From assembly GCA_023548195.1 (NCBI GenBank), contig JAJHZJ010000807.1, positions 359,420-423,419 on the forward strand: 64,000 bases of DNA, given 5' to 3'. This stretch comes from Bettongia penicillata ogilbyi. Its lineage: Eukaryota; Chordata; Mammalia; Diprotodontia; Potoroidae. The translations under genes and the position numbers were made by a program. The stretch's first letter is position 1; every line of letters starts with the position of its first letter. This document shows, piece by piece, positions 12,423-23,979 of this stretch. Below the pieces are notes generated by a model. The model was not told where the DNA came from. It was given only the letters and a program-made list of their open reading frames with translations, and did not search any database.

Positions 12423-12672
12423 TTTATTTTATTTTTAATTTTATATAATTTATTTTCAGTTCTCAATATTCACTTCTACAGGAATTTGAATTCAAAATTT
12501 TCTCCCCATCTCTCCCCAACCCCTAACCCAGGACAGCATGAACTCAATATACCTATCCCTCCAGTGGGTCCTCCCTTCTATTAGTCAAACTTCTTCCATC
12601 CCCCTTTCTCTCTATTTTCCTGTAGGGCAAATAGATTCCTATACTCCATTGCTGGTATATCTTAATTTCCAG

Positions 12673-12994
12673 GGCAGCTAGATGGTGTACTGGATAGAGC
12701 ACCACTGCAGGAGTCAAGAGGACCTGAGTTCAAATCTCACCTCAGACACTTGACACTCACTAACTGTGTGACCTAGGGCAAGTCACTTAATCCCAATTGC
12801 CTTATCCTGGGCCATCTCCAGTCATCCTGATGAATATCTGGTCATTGGATTCAGATGGCTTGGGAGAAGTGAGGCTGGTGACCTGCACAGCCCTCCCTCC
12901 CTCAAAATAGAGTCAAGTGCAAGTCATGTCATCATTTCTCTGATGGCATGGTCTTCTTCGGCAACGAAGGATGAACACACACACACACACACAC
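12673..12994 (+). mobile_element. Young RTE-tailed SINE with perfect target duplication
   Basis: Full-length sense copy from "ggcagctagatggtgtac" through the B-box-like "gagttcaaatc" to the tail "ggcaacgaaggatgaacac" and a (CA)n end. It is bounded by a perfect 14-bp duplication (12659-12672 and 12995-13008). Removing the SINE and one duplicate restores continuous L1-type sequence. This is the youngest event in the three-level nest. Confidence 0.95.
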
Positions 12995-13604
12995 ATCTTA
13001 ATTTCCAGTTACCTGCTAAAATAATTTTTAACATTCATTATTTAAGCTTTGAGTTCCATATTCTCTCCATTCCTCCCTTCCCACACACCCTCACTGAGAA
13101 AACAAGCAATTCAATATAGGTTATACATGTGTAACAAAACAAAGCATTTCCATATTAGTTATGTTGTAATAGACTAAACACATTTCCCTTTATCCTATCC
13201 TGCCCTGCATTTATTCCATTCTCTCCCTTGACCTGTCTTCCCACAATACTGTTTGCTTCTGTTTATCCTTTTCCCTAATTTGCTGTCCTTTCTATTATCT
13301 TCCTCTTGTCTTCCTGCAGGTTTCAATAGCATTCCAAATGTACTTGAGTGTGTGTCATTCCATCCTTATACCAAATCCCATAAGAATAAAGTTCATCTAT
13401 TTCCTTTTATCTCCTAGCTCTTTCCCTCCATTGTAAAAGCTCTTTCTTCCCTCTTTTATGTGAGATGATTTACTACATTCTACCTCTCCCTTTCTCTTAC
13501 TCCTAGTAAATTCCACTGAAGAGTAAATTTTAATTTATTTTAATTTTTTTAGTTATTCTCCCTTCACATTCAGCTCAGCCTATGGCTTTTGTCGATGTGT
13601 AGGG

Positions 13605-13795
13605 GTATGTGTGTGTATGAGTATAAACATATATACACATGTACATATGCATATATGTATATACTCCATATGTATATGTAGATATGCACATGCATGTGCA
13701 TATACATACCTATATATACATATGTACATGTACATACATACCCAGACACACTGACACTCACACACACATGCATGCTCACACACACACACATGTAT
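13605..13795. repeat. Compound (TA/CA/TG)n microsatellite
   Basis: About 190 bases of alternating purine-pyrimidine sequence with TATACA, CATGCA and (CA)n units, inside the inter-ORF part of the L1 derivative. A related CA-rich tract sits at the equivalent place in the sense element at about 35515-35540, so it probably grew from a native tract. The overlapping frames on both strands are microsatellite translations. Confidence 0.9.
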
Positions 13796-15783
13796 TATTG
13801 CCTCTAACTACCCTAAAACTGAAAAAAGGCATGATGAGTTACAAATAACAAGTTTGCATGTAGGAATGTAAACTTCAACTTTGACAAGTACCTGAAGACT
13901 TCTCTTTCCTGTTAATCTTTACATATTTCTCTCAGTTCTTGTATTTGAAAATCAAATTTTCTATTCAGCTCTGTTCTTTTCAACAAGAATGATTACAAGT
14001 CCTCTGTTTCACTGAAATTTCATTTTCCCCCTGAAATATTACACCCAGTTTTGCTAGGTCAGTGATTCTTTGTTTTGATCCTATCTCCTTTGACCTCTGA
14101 ATATCATATTCCAAGCCCTTCGATCCCTTAGTGTAAAAGCTACTAAATCCTGTGATATCCTGATTGTATTTCCACAATATTTAAATTGTTTCCTCCTCAC
14201 TGCTTGTAATATTTTCTCCTTGCTTTTGGAACTCTGGAATCCAACTATAATATTCCTAGGAGTTTTCCTTTTGAGATCTCTTTCAGGAGTTGATTTGTGA
14301 ATTCCTTCCATTTCTGTTTTACCTTTTGGTTCAAGAATATCATATTTCCTTGATAATTTATTGGAAGATGATGTCTAGGCTCTTTTTTTATCATGGTTTT
14401 CAGGTAGATGAAAAAATTTTAAGTTATCTCTCCTGCAGCTACTTTCCAAGGCAATATTTCACATTTTCTTCTATTTTTCCTTATTTTGGTTTTACTGTAT
14501 CATTTCTTGATTTCTCATAAAGTCATTAGCTTCCATCTGCTCCATTCTAATTTTTAAAGAGCTATTTTCATCAGTGAGTTTTTAAAACTCCTATTTCATT
14601 TGGCCAATTTTGCTTTTTAAAAGTATTCTTCTCCTCATTGGCTTTTTGGGTCTCTTTTGCCATGTGGATTAATCTATTTTAAAAGGTGTTATTTTTTTCA
14701 GCATTTTTTGGGTCTCCTTTAGCAAATTGTTGACTTGGTTTTCATGATTTTCTTGCATTGCTCTAATTTTTCTTCCCAATTTTCCTCTACCTCTCTTACT
14801 TGATTTTCAAAATGCTTTTTGAGATCTTCCATGACCTGAGACAATTGCATATTTTTTTCAAGGTTTTTAATATGGAAGTCTTGACTTTTATTTCTTCCTC
14901 TGATGGTATGCTTTGTTCTTCCTCTTTCTGAAGGTTGGAAGAAAATACCTTTTCACCCAGGAACTAACCTTCCATGGTCTTATTTTTTTTCCCTATTTTG
15001 GGCATTTTTCCAGCCAGTTACTTGACTTTTGCATTCTTTGTCAAGTGGAGGGTATACTGCCCTAGGCTTCAGCTTTGTGCAGCTATTTTCTGAGATATCT
15101 CTAGGCATCTGTAAGTTCTTACTTCCTCTAAGGTGGTACAATCAAGGTAGAGGAGTTTATTACTCTCCTGGGCTGAGCTGTGGTCTGTGAATTACCACAA
15201 GCATGTTTTTCTGCCCTGGAACTGTGAATAAGCTTCACTTTTCACAGCCACCACTAGCTCCACCATGCCAGTGCTCCTCCTCACCCTAGGACTGCCAATT
15301 AGGACTGAGACTCAGATTAGCCACTCACTTCCACCAGCATCTGTAAGCCAAGTACTCCAAAAGTGAATGCTGCTGCCATGGTGGCTACCACTGCCCTGTG
15401 ACCCAGGGTGGAGCTGGATGAGCTCCCCTCAAACCCTGGTGAAAGAGATTTCTTGCTGACCTTTGAATCTGTCTTCAGCATTTCTGTGTTAGGATATCTG
15501 GGAACCGCAGGTTCTGTCCATGATTCCACACCCAGAAGCCTGCTCCAGTCCTGTCCATGGTGCATGACTAACACAGGGTTGTGATCTACTCTAAGTCTGG
15601 TGTGATAGACCCTTCATGTTGGCCTTCCAGACTGCCTTGGGATAGAAATCTGCTTCACTCCTTCATTTTGTGGCTTCTGGTGCTCCAGAATTTCTTTAGA
15701 ATCAATGCAAACATTTTTATGGGCTATGAGTTGGAGAGCTTCTACAGATCAGTCCTTCTACTCTACCAACTTGATTCCACTAT

Positions 15784-16095
15784 AAGTTCATAATCTTACC
15801 AGCAGTTTATTAATATGCCTATTTTTCCTCATCTCCTCTAGCACTTGTCATTTCTGATAGCTGCGAGGTCTCACTTCAGAAATTTTTCCTAGTTTTGAAT
15901 TTCACTAATCAATACTAACTAATAGTATCTTTTCACATTTTTGATGGGTAGATTGAATTTCTCCTTTTGAATATTACCTGATTATGTCCTTTCATTATTT
16001 ATCAATTGGAGAATAGATCATATTTTTATAAATTCCACTCAGTTTCCTTTATTTTTCAGAAATGAAGACTTTATCATAGGAACAATAATCAAGAA
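15784..16095 (-). mobile_element. L1 3' portion, outer element, second half
   Basis: Continues the L1 ORF2 interrupted at 12422: "cctcatctcctctagcactt", "tatttatcaattggagaa", "ataaattccactcagtttcc". The order and orientation are exactly those expected after removing 12423-15783. Confidence 0.75.
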
Positions 16096-16194
16096 TAGTC
16101 AATGACTAGCTAAATATCAGCACTATTCCATAAGGATCTATTTATAAACACCATTTTTACCCAGAGTGCTATGAAAAAGGAGAAAGAATTAGTA

Positions 16195-16325
16195 GATGGA
16201 GTACTGAACTTGAAGATAAGAAGACCTGGATTAAAGTCTGATTTTTGACGCATAAATGACTATGTAACTCTGTAATCTTACTCTTTGAAACTATCATATG
16301 TACAGCAGGTGATGACTTACATTAG
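16195..16325 (+). mobile_element. SINE remnant
   Basis: A head-like "gatggagtactgaacttg" and "agaagacctggattaaagtc" suggest an old sense CORE-SINE head. Strongly diverged. Confidence 0.4.
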
Positions 16326-16529
16326 TAGAGGAAATTTTTTTTTCATGCAAGAGCTCCCTATACTGGTGAAATTAAAGTTCTAGTCACTATCTCTTCCAAA
16401 GAAAAAGCTATTTTAGGTATTCTAGGTACATATACATCTTTCCACATTTTACTTTGACATAGAATAAGCTTCAACATCTTATTCCTGATGAGACAACTCT
16501 TTTATGAAAAAGGATCTAATAGTAAGCTG

Positions 16530-16720
16530 ATTTGGTGATCCTTTGTCCTTGAAGAGGGCCATTGCATCAGGAAGATATGATATAACTTGCAAGTGAATTG
16601 GATTTAAGTGAGGAATAGCTATACAAGGTCACCAGCCTCACTTTCTCCTCCAGAGCCATTTAGGTCCCATGATAAGATATAGAATAGGATGACTGGAGAT
16701 GATCTTCTATCAGGACTTGG
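16530..16720 (-). mobile_element. RTE-type SINE tail fragment, antisense
   Basis: Antisense tail: "tcctttgtccttgaagagg", "aacttgcaagtgaattgg", "ggtcaccagcctcac", "aggatgactggagatgatc". The tRNA-like head is missing. Confidence 0.7.
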
Positions 16721-16844
16721 AAAGTAATTCAGTATATGAACTGAGGAAGAATAAGAAGTAGAAGCTGAGCTGGCAAATATGGGTAATGAAAAGGATCATA
16801 AAGACCTGGACAAAAAAAGAGCTAAGTTTGAGGAATTAGGTTAT

Positions 16845-17055
16845 GTGGAGGAGGGGGAAGATGAGTTTATTTTAGATGTGTTGAGTTTGAAATTTCTATA
16901 GGATGCTTTCTTCTAAATATATAATTGAATGTTGGACTGCAGGACTGGAGTTATGAGAGACTAAAGCTAGATATGTAAATGCATGGTACAACTGAGAGAG
17001 AAGAGAAGAGGGTCCAGTGCAAAGAAGGAAATGGGTCCCAACAGTGTCAACTTAA
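16845..17055 (-). mobile_element. L2-type LINE fragment (internal part)
   Basis: The phrases "gatgtgttgagtttgaaat", "gactggagttatgagaga" and "agagaagagggtccagtg" are antisense L2 text from further inside the element than the next fragment. The order shows that it and 17058-17500 are two separate L2 pieces. Confidence 0.5.
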
Positions 17056-17057
17056 GA

Positions 17058-17500
17058 AGTGTCAAAATGTCAGTCAATAAACATTTAAGTGCCTACTTTG
17101 TGCTAAATACCACAGATACAAAGAAAGACAAAAATACAATCCCCACTCTAAAGGAGCTCACAATCTAATGGGGGACACAGCAAGAAAAGAACTATGTATA
17201 ACATGTACACAGGATAAATTGAAGGTAGTCAACAGAAGGAAAGGCATTAAAATGATTAGGACTCTATAAACTCAATAACTCAGGACTCACTGGCTTCATG
17301 TGAAATGTGGGATTTTAGCTTATATTTTAAGGGAACTAGGGAAACCAGGAGTCAGAGATAAGATGAGAGAACTTCACAGGCGTGAGGTATAGTAAGTGAA
17401 AGTGTCAAATTGGGAGATGGAGTGTCTTGTGTGAGGAACAGAGGGAGACTCAGAGTATGTTAAAGAGGAAGAAGTATGCTAAAGGAAGAGAATTTCGAAC
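17058..17500 (-). mobile_element. L2-type LINE 3' portion, antisense
   Basis: Starts at the L2 3' end read in antisense, "gtcagtcaataaacatttaa". It continues with "ctaaaggagctcacaatcta", "aaatgtgggattttagct" and "ggagatggagtgtcttgtg". The same order occurs at 42990 and 63385. The short plus-strand frames here are antisense readings of this LINE. Confidence 0.75.
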
Positions 17501-17831
17501 TTATTTCTCAGAAGTTACTGCACTCTACTTTGCGATGTTATCCAGCACTTTCAGAATTCATTCAGGTTTAAAGATTTTCTGTCTGAGGAGTCTCTGCTGC
17601 TTCCCCCATTGTTGGCTGTCATTCCCTGTCATATCTAAGAACTAAAATTGGAGAGAATGTGAGATTGTATGATAGAGAGGAAGTAGACTAGATTTGTCCA
17701 TCAGAAAAGCGAGTTTCAAATCGCAGATCTTCTATTTACTAGCTGTGTGATTGATAGATAAACTCCATAACATTAGGTACCGCTTTGTAAACTTGTATTT
17801 GCATCCCCAGCACTTAGGATGTTGTAAGGTT

Positions 17832-18072
17832 CATGTTGTTCATCACAGTCTTGTCCTCCTCTTCATGAACAAATTTGTTGTTTTATGGACAAAGATACTG
17901 CAACGTTTCATGATTTCTTTCTCTAGTTCACTTTATAGATGAGGGAACTGAGGCAAAGAGGGTTAAAGGACTTGCCCAGGGTAGCATAGCTAATACATCT
18001 GAAGCTGGATTTGAACTCATGTCTTCCTTACTCCAGGTCTGACACTCAATCCATTGCACCACCTAGCTGCCC
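17832..18072 (-). mobile_element. CORE-SINE (tRNA-headed), antisense
   Basis: A well-preserved antisense copy: "gatgagggaactgaggcaaa", "gacttgcccagggtag", "ggatttgaactcatgtcttc", "ccattgcaccacctagctgc". A TA/TG-rich low-complexity tract follows at about 18110-18180. Confidence 0.85.
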
Positions 18073-18714
18073 TCGAGGATCGTAATCAATGCTTAATAAA
18101 TTCTCTCTTTCCCTGTATATATGTGAGTCTGTGTATGTATGCGTATATGCATGCACATATGTATGTATATATTTATAGACACACATAGATGGACATAGAT
18201 ATCTCCATAGAGCTATAGCTGTCTCTCTCTTTCTGAGAGAGATAGCATCAAGCTTTTTGACTGTATAAAAACACATTGAACAGTTTCCTTATCCTATGAG
18301 ATCTTTCCCCAAAGATATTAAAATGCCATTACAACTTGAGAAGAGTAAGATTCCTAACGTATGTCAAGGAAAGAGGAAATCTAAAATTGGTGAGCTATAA
18401 TCCAAAAGTGTAAGGATCAGATTCTGCCAGTAAATGAAAATGATGCTGTTTTTTTCTAAATAAGAGATATTTAGCAAAAAGATACCAAAAAGTGGGCTGT
18501 TAATCATTGTATTAATAGACTTACCAAGATCCTAAAATCCAAACTGAATGGAAAGGACATTTTTAAAAAAAGCAAATAACATTAATATAACATAAACATG
18601 CAATTCAAGTATGCTTTTCAATCTATATAATTGATCATAACATATGTGAGAAGTATTCCGACCATCATCACCACAACAATAGCAACAGCAAAATCCAGAA
18701 ATACTCTTACTTAT

Positions 18715-18880
18715 TACTTTGAAATATTATTTTTATTTCTTATGAAATTATTACTTATGAAATATTAATTTAGTACTTACAAAATATTTTATTTTGCTTA
18801 TAATATTTTATTACTCATTACTTATTTATTATATTATTACTTATAGATTATTACTTATCATTACTTATGAAATATTGATT
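18715..18880. repeat. Degenerate TTACTTAT tandem tract
   Basis: The octamer-like unit "ttacttat", variably spaced by "gaaatatt", recurs over about 160 bases. It is imperfect and very AT-rich. Confidence 0.6.
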
Positions 18881-18959
18881 AAATAGGACCCATTACCCTA
18901 AAGCATCACTCACTCTTTCCTATCAAAATGGAGAAAGAAAATTGATACACATTTTCAAA

Positions 18960-19345
18960 GGAAGTTAGATAGTACAGTTATTATAGAACTGGGCATGTAA
19001 TCAGAAAGACCTGTTTGAATTTTACCTCACTTACTAATTGTATGACTCCAGACAAATCATTTAATATCTCTCAGCTTCAGTTTCTCTTATGAAAAATGGG
19101 AATAGTAGTAGCAGCAGCAGCATCTAATATTTATGTATTCCTTTGGGGTTTGCAAAATGTTTTCCAAGTATTATTTGATTTGATCCTAAGAATAATCTTT
19201 TAAGGTAGATCCTGGCATAGATTGAGGTTAAATGACTTGCCCAGGATCACTCAGTCATTAAGTATCTGAGGCAAAATTTGAATTCACTTCATGTCTGTAT
19301 TATTGACTTCAAGTCCATTGCTCTATCTACCTATCTCTAATAATA
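18960..19345. mobile_element. Two CORE-SINEs in opposite orientation
   Basis: A sense copy (about 18960-19120: "agaaagacctgtttgaatt", "tcttatgaaaaatgggaata") is followed by an antisense copy (about 19121-19345: "ggggtttgcaaaatgttttc", "gacttgcccaggatcac", "ccattgctctatctacc"). The two meet at a short AGC run. Confidence 0.65.
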
Positions 19346-19792
19346 ACACTTTCCTCACAGGGTTGTTGTGAACATGAAATAATATGAAAAATTTGTTCCT
19401 TTACAAACCCAATTCTATGTATAAATTCAACCTCTTATCATCCTTAGAGCACATGATAAACAAGTCAAAATCCAATGGAAATGTGTTTTGAATAGGAAGA
19501 CATCACTTTATAGGGGAGCAGTAAATTTTGACAACATGTATAAACCACTGGGTTTATTGAATGTAATTGTTTTGTCTCCAGATGCAGCCTATATTATGGT
19601 TCCATGAAGGAATTAAAAATCCCTATATGAATATCCTACAAATAAACTCATCCAATAATATGTTAACAAAAAAGTTTTGAACTCAGATCAAGGAAATGTG
19701 GACTCTTTGAGAAAATAGTGCGACTCAAGTTCAAGGGTACCAGGTTATTGTCAGCAGAAATTATGAAAGAAATGTTAGAAAGCATGCAACAA

Positions 19793-19840
19793 AACACTGC
19801 AGGCTGCAAAATATATATAACACTGCAGGCTGCAAAATAT
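19793..19840. repeat. 22-bp direct duplication, period 26
   Basis: The 22-bp string "aacactgcaggctgcaaaat"+at occurs at 19793-19814 and again at 19819-19840, identical, with only four bases between. It looks like a recent slippage duplication. Confidence 0.9.
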
Positions 19841-20436
19841 TTTGTATCTATTGAGTACCTAATGTGAAAGTTCTGATGGCTAGAATTATCTATAAGAAGT
19901 TTGCTATTTTTCATGCACCGACAGATGACGAATACCCATCCTATACATTCCTCAGAACATCCTGATGAATCAACCATTACATCTCTAAAATGGTGGCCTT
20001 CTCTAGTGCAGGATGGGAAGGGATGGAGGGAGACAATTCTGAAATTAAAATGTAACAAAAAATAAGTACAACTAAATTTTAAAAAAATAATCATTAAACC
20101 ACAGTGAACTGGACCATTATCACAGATTGAACTATTGATTACAATTACCTAGACAATTATTAAACCACAAATAAGTTAAGTACAATAAATGTTGCCATAT
20201 CAGATACTCATAACTTCCAAACCACTTGAAATAATAAACTTACAAAATTTAAAGAGAGATCAGAGTCATGAAGAAATTGGCTCAGGTACATCATCCCTGT
20301 CGTCTTGTCTCCTGCTAGAGTTCTGGTGAGGATGCTTTCACTAAATTTATAGAGAGTGATCTGACCTTGTCAAACTTTCATTCAACTTTAGTTGAGTTTA
20401 TTTTGAGCTATTTTAGCTACTTATAATAGGATCTAT

Positions 20437-20640
20437 GTTGTTGTTCGGTTGTTTTTCAGTCATGTCCAGCTCTTTGTCAACCTACTTGGGATTTTCTTGG
20501 CAAACATACTAGAATGGTTTGCCGTTTCCTTCTTTAACTCATTTTACAGATAATGAAACTGCGGCAAATAGGGTGAAGTTACTTGCCCAGAATTGGACAG
20601 TTAATAAGTGTTTGAGGCTGGATTCAAACTCATGAAAATG
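20437..20640 (-). mobile_element. CORE-SINE, antisense, head lost
   Basis: The run "cagtcatgtccagctctttg", "gggattttcttggcaaac", "gataatgaaactgcggcaaa", "ggctggattcaaactcat" is the antisense CORE-SINE without the terminal tRNA-like block. Confidence 0.8.
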
Positions 20641-20649
20641 AGTCTTACA

Positions 20650-22090
20650 TGAGGGGAGGTTCAAGAGATGGGAAGTAGAAGAAACAAGGCAGAGCATCCT
20701 TCCATGCTTCTATATTCAGAGTCCTCTGACAGTGTTTGATGTTCTTAGTGAACTGTACTTCTCACCCTGCTGATCCTCCTCTGCATTTCATTTTTTTCTC
20801 TATTCTTTGTATAAAAGAAATGTGATTGCTAATCATTTCCTATTTTATGTTAGAAAGAGTAGAGTTTTGAGGAAGGCAACCTGAGAAAAGTGGGGACATA
20901 CTCAATTTCTAGCATGAAAATTAGAGAAACAAAAGATTATTGCATTGTTCATTGATGGGAATGGATATCCCCGATGGGACTGTTCTGCTAGAGATTTCCT
21001 TAGCTAGATGAAGGTGATAAGCAAAAGGAGAAGTAAACAGAGAGATACATTCCTAACTTGAAATGAATAAAAATTCCCTAGACTATAAAAGCTAAATTCA
21101 TCAGAGTAAATCTGAGGCTGCTCACAATGAGTAGGGAGAGAGAAGTCCTTTCCTGAGACTTCTCCCTGAAAAGCACTAGTTTTTCCTTGCCTCCCTTCCC
21201 TTCTTTCCCTTTCATAAACAGTTCACAATTGGATGAAAATATGTCTAGAGCCAAAAATTTCTCCTCATTTGTCCCCTAGACCATAATGGGTGTTTTATAT
21301 CACAAGTAGATGGAGCTATTATGATGTGTATCAAAACAATGCTGATATCATCATTTAATAGATGAGAAAACAGAGAAGGCAGTGGAAAAGAGGGAGAGGA
21401 ATATTTCTTAAGTCACATAAATCTTAAATGGTTGCACTGAGATGAGAACACAAATAACCTTGACCATATTAGATTTATAAAGGCTCTTAGATGATCTTAG
21501 GTCTTCCATTTTACAGAGACAGAAAACTGAGTCCCTAAGGGACTGTGGCTTACTCATGGTAAAGTGTTTGTGACCTACCCAAGGTAAAAGGTATCAAGGA
21601 ACCTAGACAAGTTTGGAACTTTGATTTTCTGTCTCCAAATCTAGCACTATTCCCAAACCAGGTTTGCTGACATAATGACACAGAAAGTGGAAAAGTGGCC
21701 TGTGATGATGTGCTCCATCATTAGTTTCTTGAGTTTTTAAAAAGGAAGAAGGACGCTTCATGAACTTAAGCCCTATTGTTGAAAGAAGTACAATCTACTA
21801 GGACAACATCGTGTTGCTTGACATTTCCTAACTTTTTGGATCATGTAGAAATCTTGGTCTAAATGAAATCAAGTTTAATTGAATCTTCATTATTTTTCCA
21901 TAAAATGACATAGAGAAGGAGCTTCCTTTTAAAATAGGAGTTTTTAAATAGGTATATATAAACTTTTTCTGGTTTTAGTATTTTGAGAAATTTATTTCAA
22001 TATAATTATTTTCCTTGGTAATCCTCTTTATTTTTATACATTTAAAAACATTATTTTGGTTAGAAATTCATCAACTCCATGTAATTGCCA
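20650..22090. other. Mostly unique-looking sequence, one MIR-like remnant
   Basis: I see no gene. An antisense MIR-like remnant lies at about 21475-21660 ("ccattttacagagacagaaa" to "ctagcactattcccaaacca"). The rest is AT-rich with no assignment. Confidence 0.5.
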
Positions 22091-22096
22091 AAGGAA

Positions 22097-22139
22097 ACAC
22101 ACACACACACACACGCACGCACGCACATGCACACACACA
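22097..22139. repeat. (CA)n microsatellite
   Basis: A CA tract with an internal (CGCA)n interruption. Confidence 0.9.
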
Positions 22140-22888
22140 ATAAATTTTTTAAAAATTGCTCCCAATGTGGAGAGCCCTTGTTCTTTGTTTACTTTCCCAA
22201 AAGAAATGATCATAGTAAAAGTAAAATAAAATAGTCCCTAACATCACAGATTTTAAATTCCACTGAGGTAAAAAATATTTATAAATATTAATAAATAAAA
22301 AAATCTCCGTAGTAAATACAAAGTAATGTTGGTGGAAAATATCCTTGCTGCTAGGAAGAAGGTGCCCCAAAGGTCTTATGTAGGCATTGGCATTTGAGTA
22401 GACTTTTGAAGGAAAATAATTTTTAGGAAGTGGTGGTAAATGAGTGAGTTCCAGAATCGCAGAAATGAGTGAGGTACAGCCTTTCCAAAGCATAGATGAG
22501 GAAGAGAGGGAACTTCCTGAGCAGGAGAATGCCATGATCAGATGTAGGTTGGCAAATTATGGTGCATTTTTGGAAATTAAATGTAAGGTGTATTGAAAAC
22601 CTTAATGTCATGTATTATTTTTGCTTGTCAGGAGCTGAAGAAGCATTAGTAACTAATCATGTCTCTACAATACAGAATGACTATAAGTCATCCATTAGTC
22701 TTTTTCAGCTACACACTGATCTTAAATAATATTAATTCACATATATACAATCAAGTATAATAATCATAATAACTTTCACTTATAGATGTTTCTGAGGCTT
22801 AGAAAATAAGTAATTTACATCCCTATTTACAAAGCTAGGATATATCTGAGGCCACATCCATACATTTCCACATGGCTTGTCTGCAGCT

Positions 22889-23340
22889 GTAACTATGCTA
22901 TATGGTTGTAATGGCTATTTAAATGGGAAGATCTTTCCCATTCATTAACAGGCGCATGTTGCCCTCCTGATTTACATTGAAGCCTGAGTCACATGAGTCT
23001 AAGTCACATGGAATAGGAAGGGGTGGAACAGGAAGTGTAGAACAGGAAGAGGCAAAGCAAGAGCAAAACAGAAAAATTTGGTCAGAGAGCAGTCAGAGCT
23101 AGGAAAGATGCAGGCGAACAGGCAAGTGGTTCGTATGAGTGAGAGAAATTGTTTGTGATTTGCTTAATGGAACTGGTTTGTGGGAAGCCTAGCAGGTGGA
23201 AGGTTAGGCATGGTGTTGTCTTCTTCATTGTTATTGTGTGTAGATTTTTATTATTATAATGGATTTGGCTTTCTGGTGTCTGAATAAATGTTTTGCTTCT
23301 GTCTTCCATGTGGAGAGTCTGTTGTATTTTGAATTATGCC
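22889..23340 (+). mobile_element. Possible solo LTR of an endogenous retrovirus
   Basis: About 450 bases with an LTR-like plan: a purine-rich middle (23010-23120), an "aataaa" signal at 23283-23288 and a short U5-like end with "ttgcttctgtcttccatg". No viral coding region lies on either side. Exact ends and a target duplication were not found, so this rests on layout alone. Confidence 0.35.
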
Positions 23341-23689
23341 AGTATATTTATGGCCACTGTAGGCACTGTCAATTTCATATCGGTGCTACAATTCTGCAAT
23401 CTGAAAGAAAAGAAACTGACATCATTTTCTTGTGAACAGAGCACCAGTTCAAATCCCAGTGATGTACTTCAAAGAAAAGTCTAAGAACAAATTCATTAGT
23501 GAACGCATCACTCTGTCTAACCACAGTTGCTTCTGCCTTTAAAGACTGTAATGGTGGAAGTATTGATTTCACAATTATGTCCTAGGTACTACATATTAGT
23601 TAACTTAGAGAAATATTTACTCTGATAATGTCTATACTCTCTCAATTATAATCTCTCTGAGACTTTAGGCTGAAGATGGGTGGATATAG

Positions 23690-23785
23690 TTTCTTCAACT
23701 GGAGCAAATGAGATGGTGTTTGTAGAGGGTTTAGTATAGTGCCTGGCACAGAGTATTTGTTTAATAAATGTTTAATCCTTTCCCC
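23690..23785 (+). mobile_element. L2-type LINE 3' tail
   Basis: "agtgcctggcacagagta" then "ttaataaatgtttaat" is the L2 3' end in sense. Confidence 0.6.
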
Positions 23786-23979
23786 TTGCCCCAAAAGGAT
23801 CATAAGATCAAAACTCTCACTCCCTTCTCCCCAAAAGGACATTACATACACCTCTATTTATTCCTTATAGAGCTTTTAGATTTTCATTTCCTTGATAGCA
23901 ATGTCCAAGTGTTTACTCCTTACCTTACTGTCAAATACAGAATTCAGCACACAGTAGGACTTAAATGAACTTGCTTCAT

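Larger units (their letters stand above)
12423..15783 (-). mobile_element. HAL1-like (ORF1-only) L1 derivative, antisense, inserted in L1
   Basis: Read on the minus strand it starts at about 15783 with an L1-type leader ("ggtagagtagaaggactg"). An ORF1-like region follows, where 14081-14311 translates with "TPRNIIVGFQSSKSKEKILQ"; this is the conserved C-terminal part of the L1 ORF1 RNA-binding protein. It then runs through a purine-rich inter-ORF stretch to an L1-type 3' end near 12424. No endonuclease or reverse-transcriptase coding is present. An 11-bp target duplication with one mismatch (12412-12422 and 15784-15794) frames it. A SINE and a CA/TA microsatellite lie inside. Frames are broken throughout. 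Confidence 0.75.

Noticed and set aside
19663..20094. 143-codon minus-strand frame, the longest in the window
   Set aside because: It runs through the 22-bp duplication and AT-rich DNA. I see no domain, and this length is expected by chance in 64 kb of low-GC sequence.
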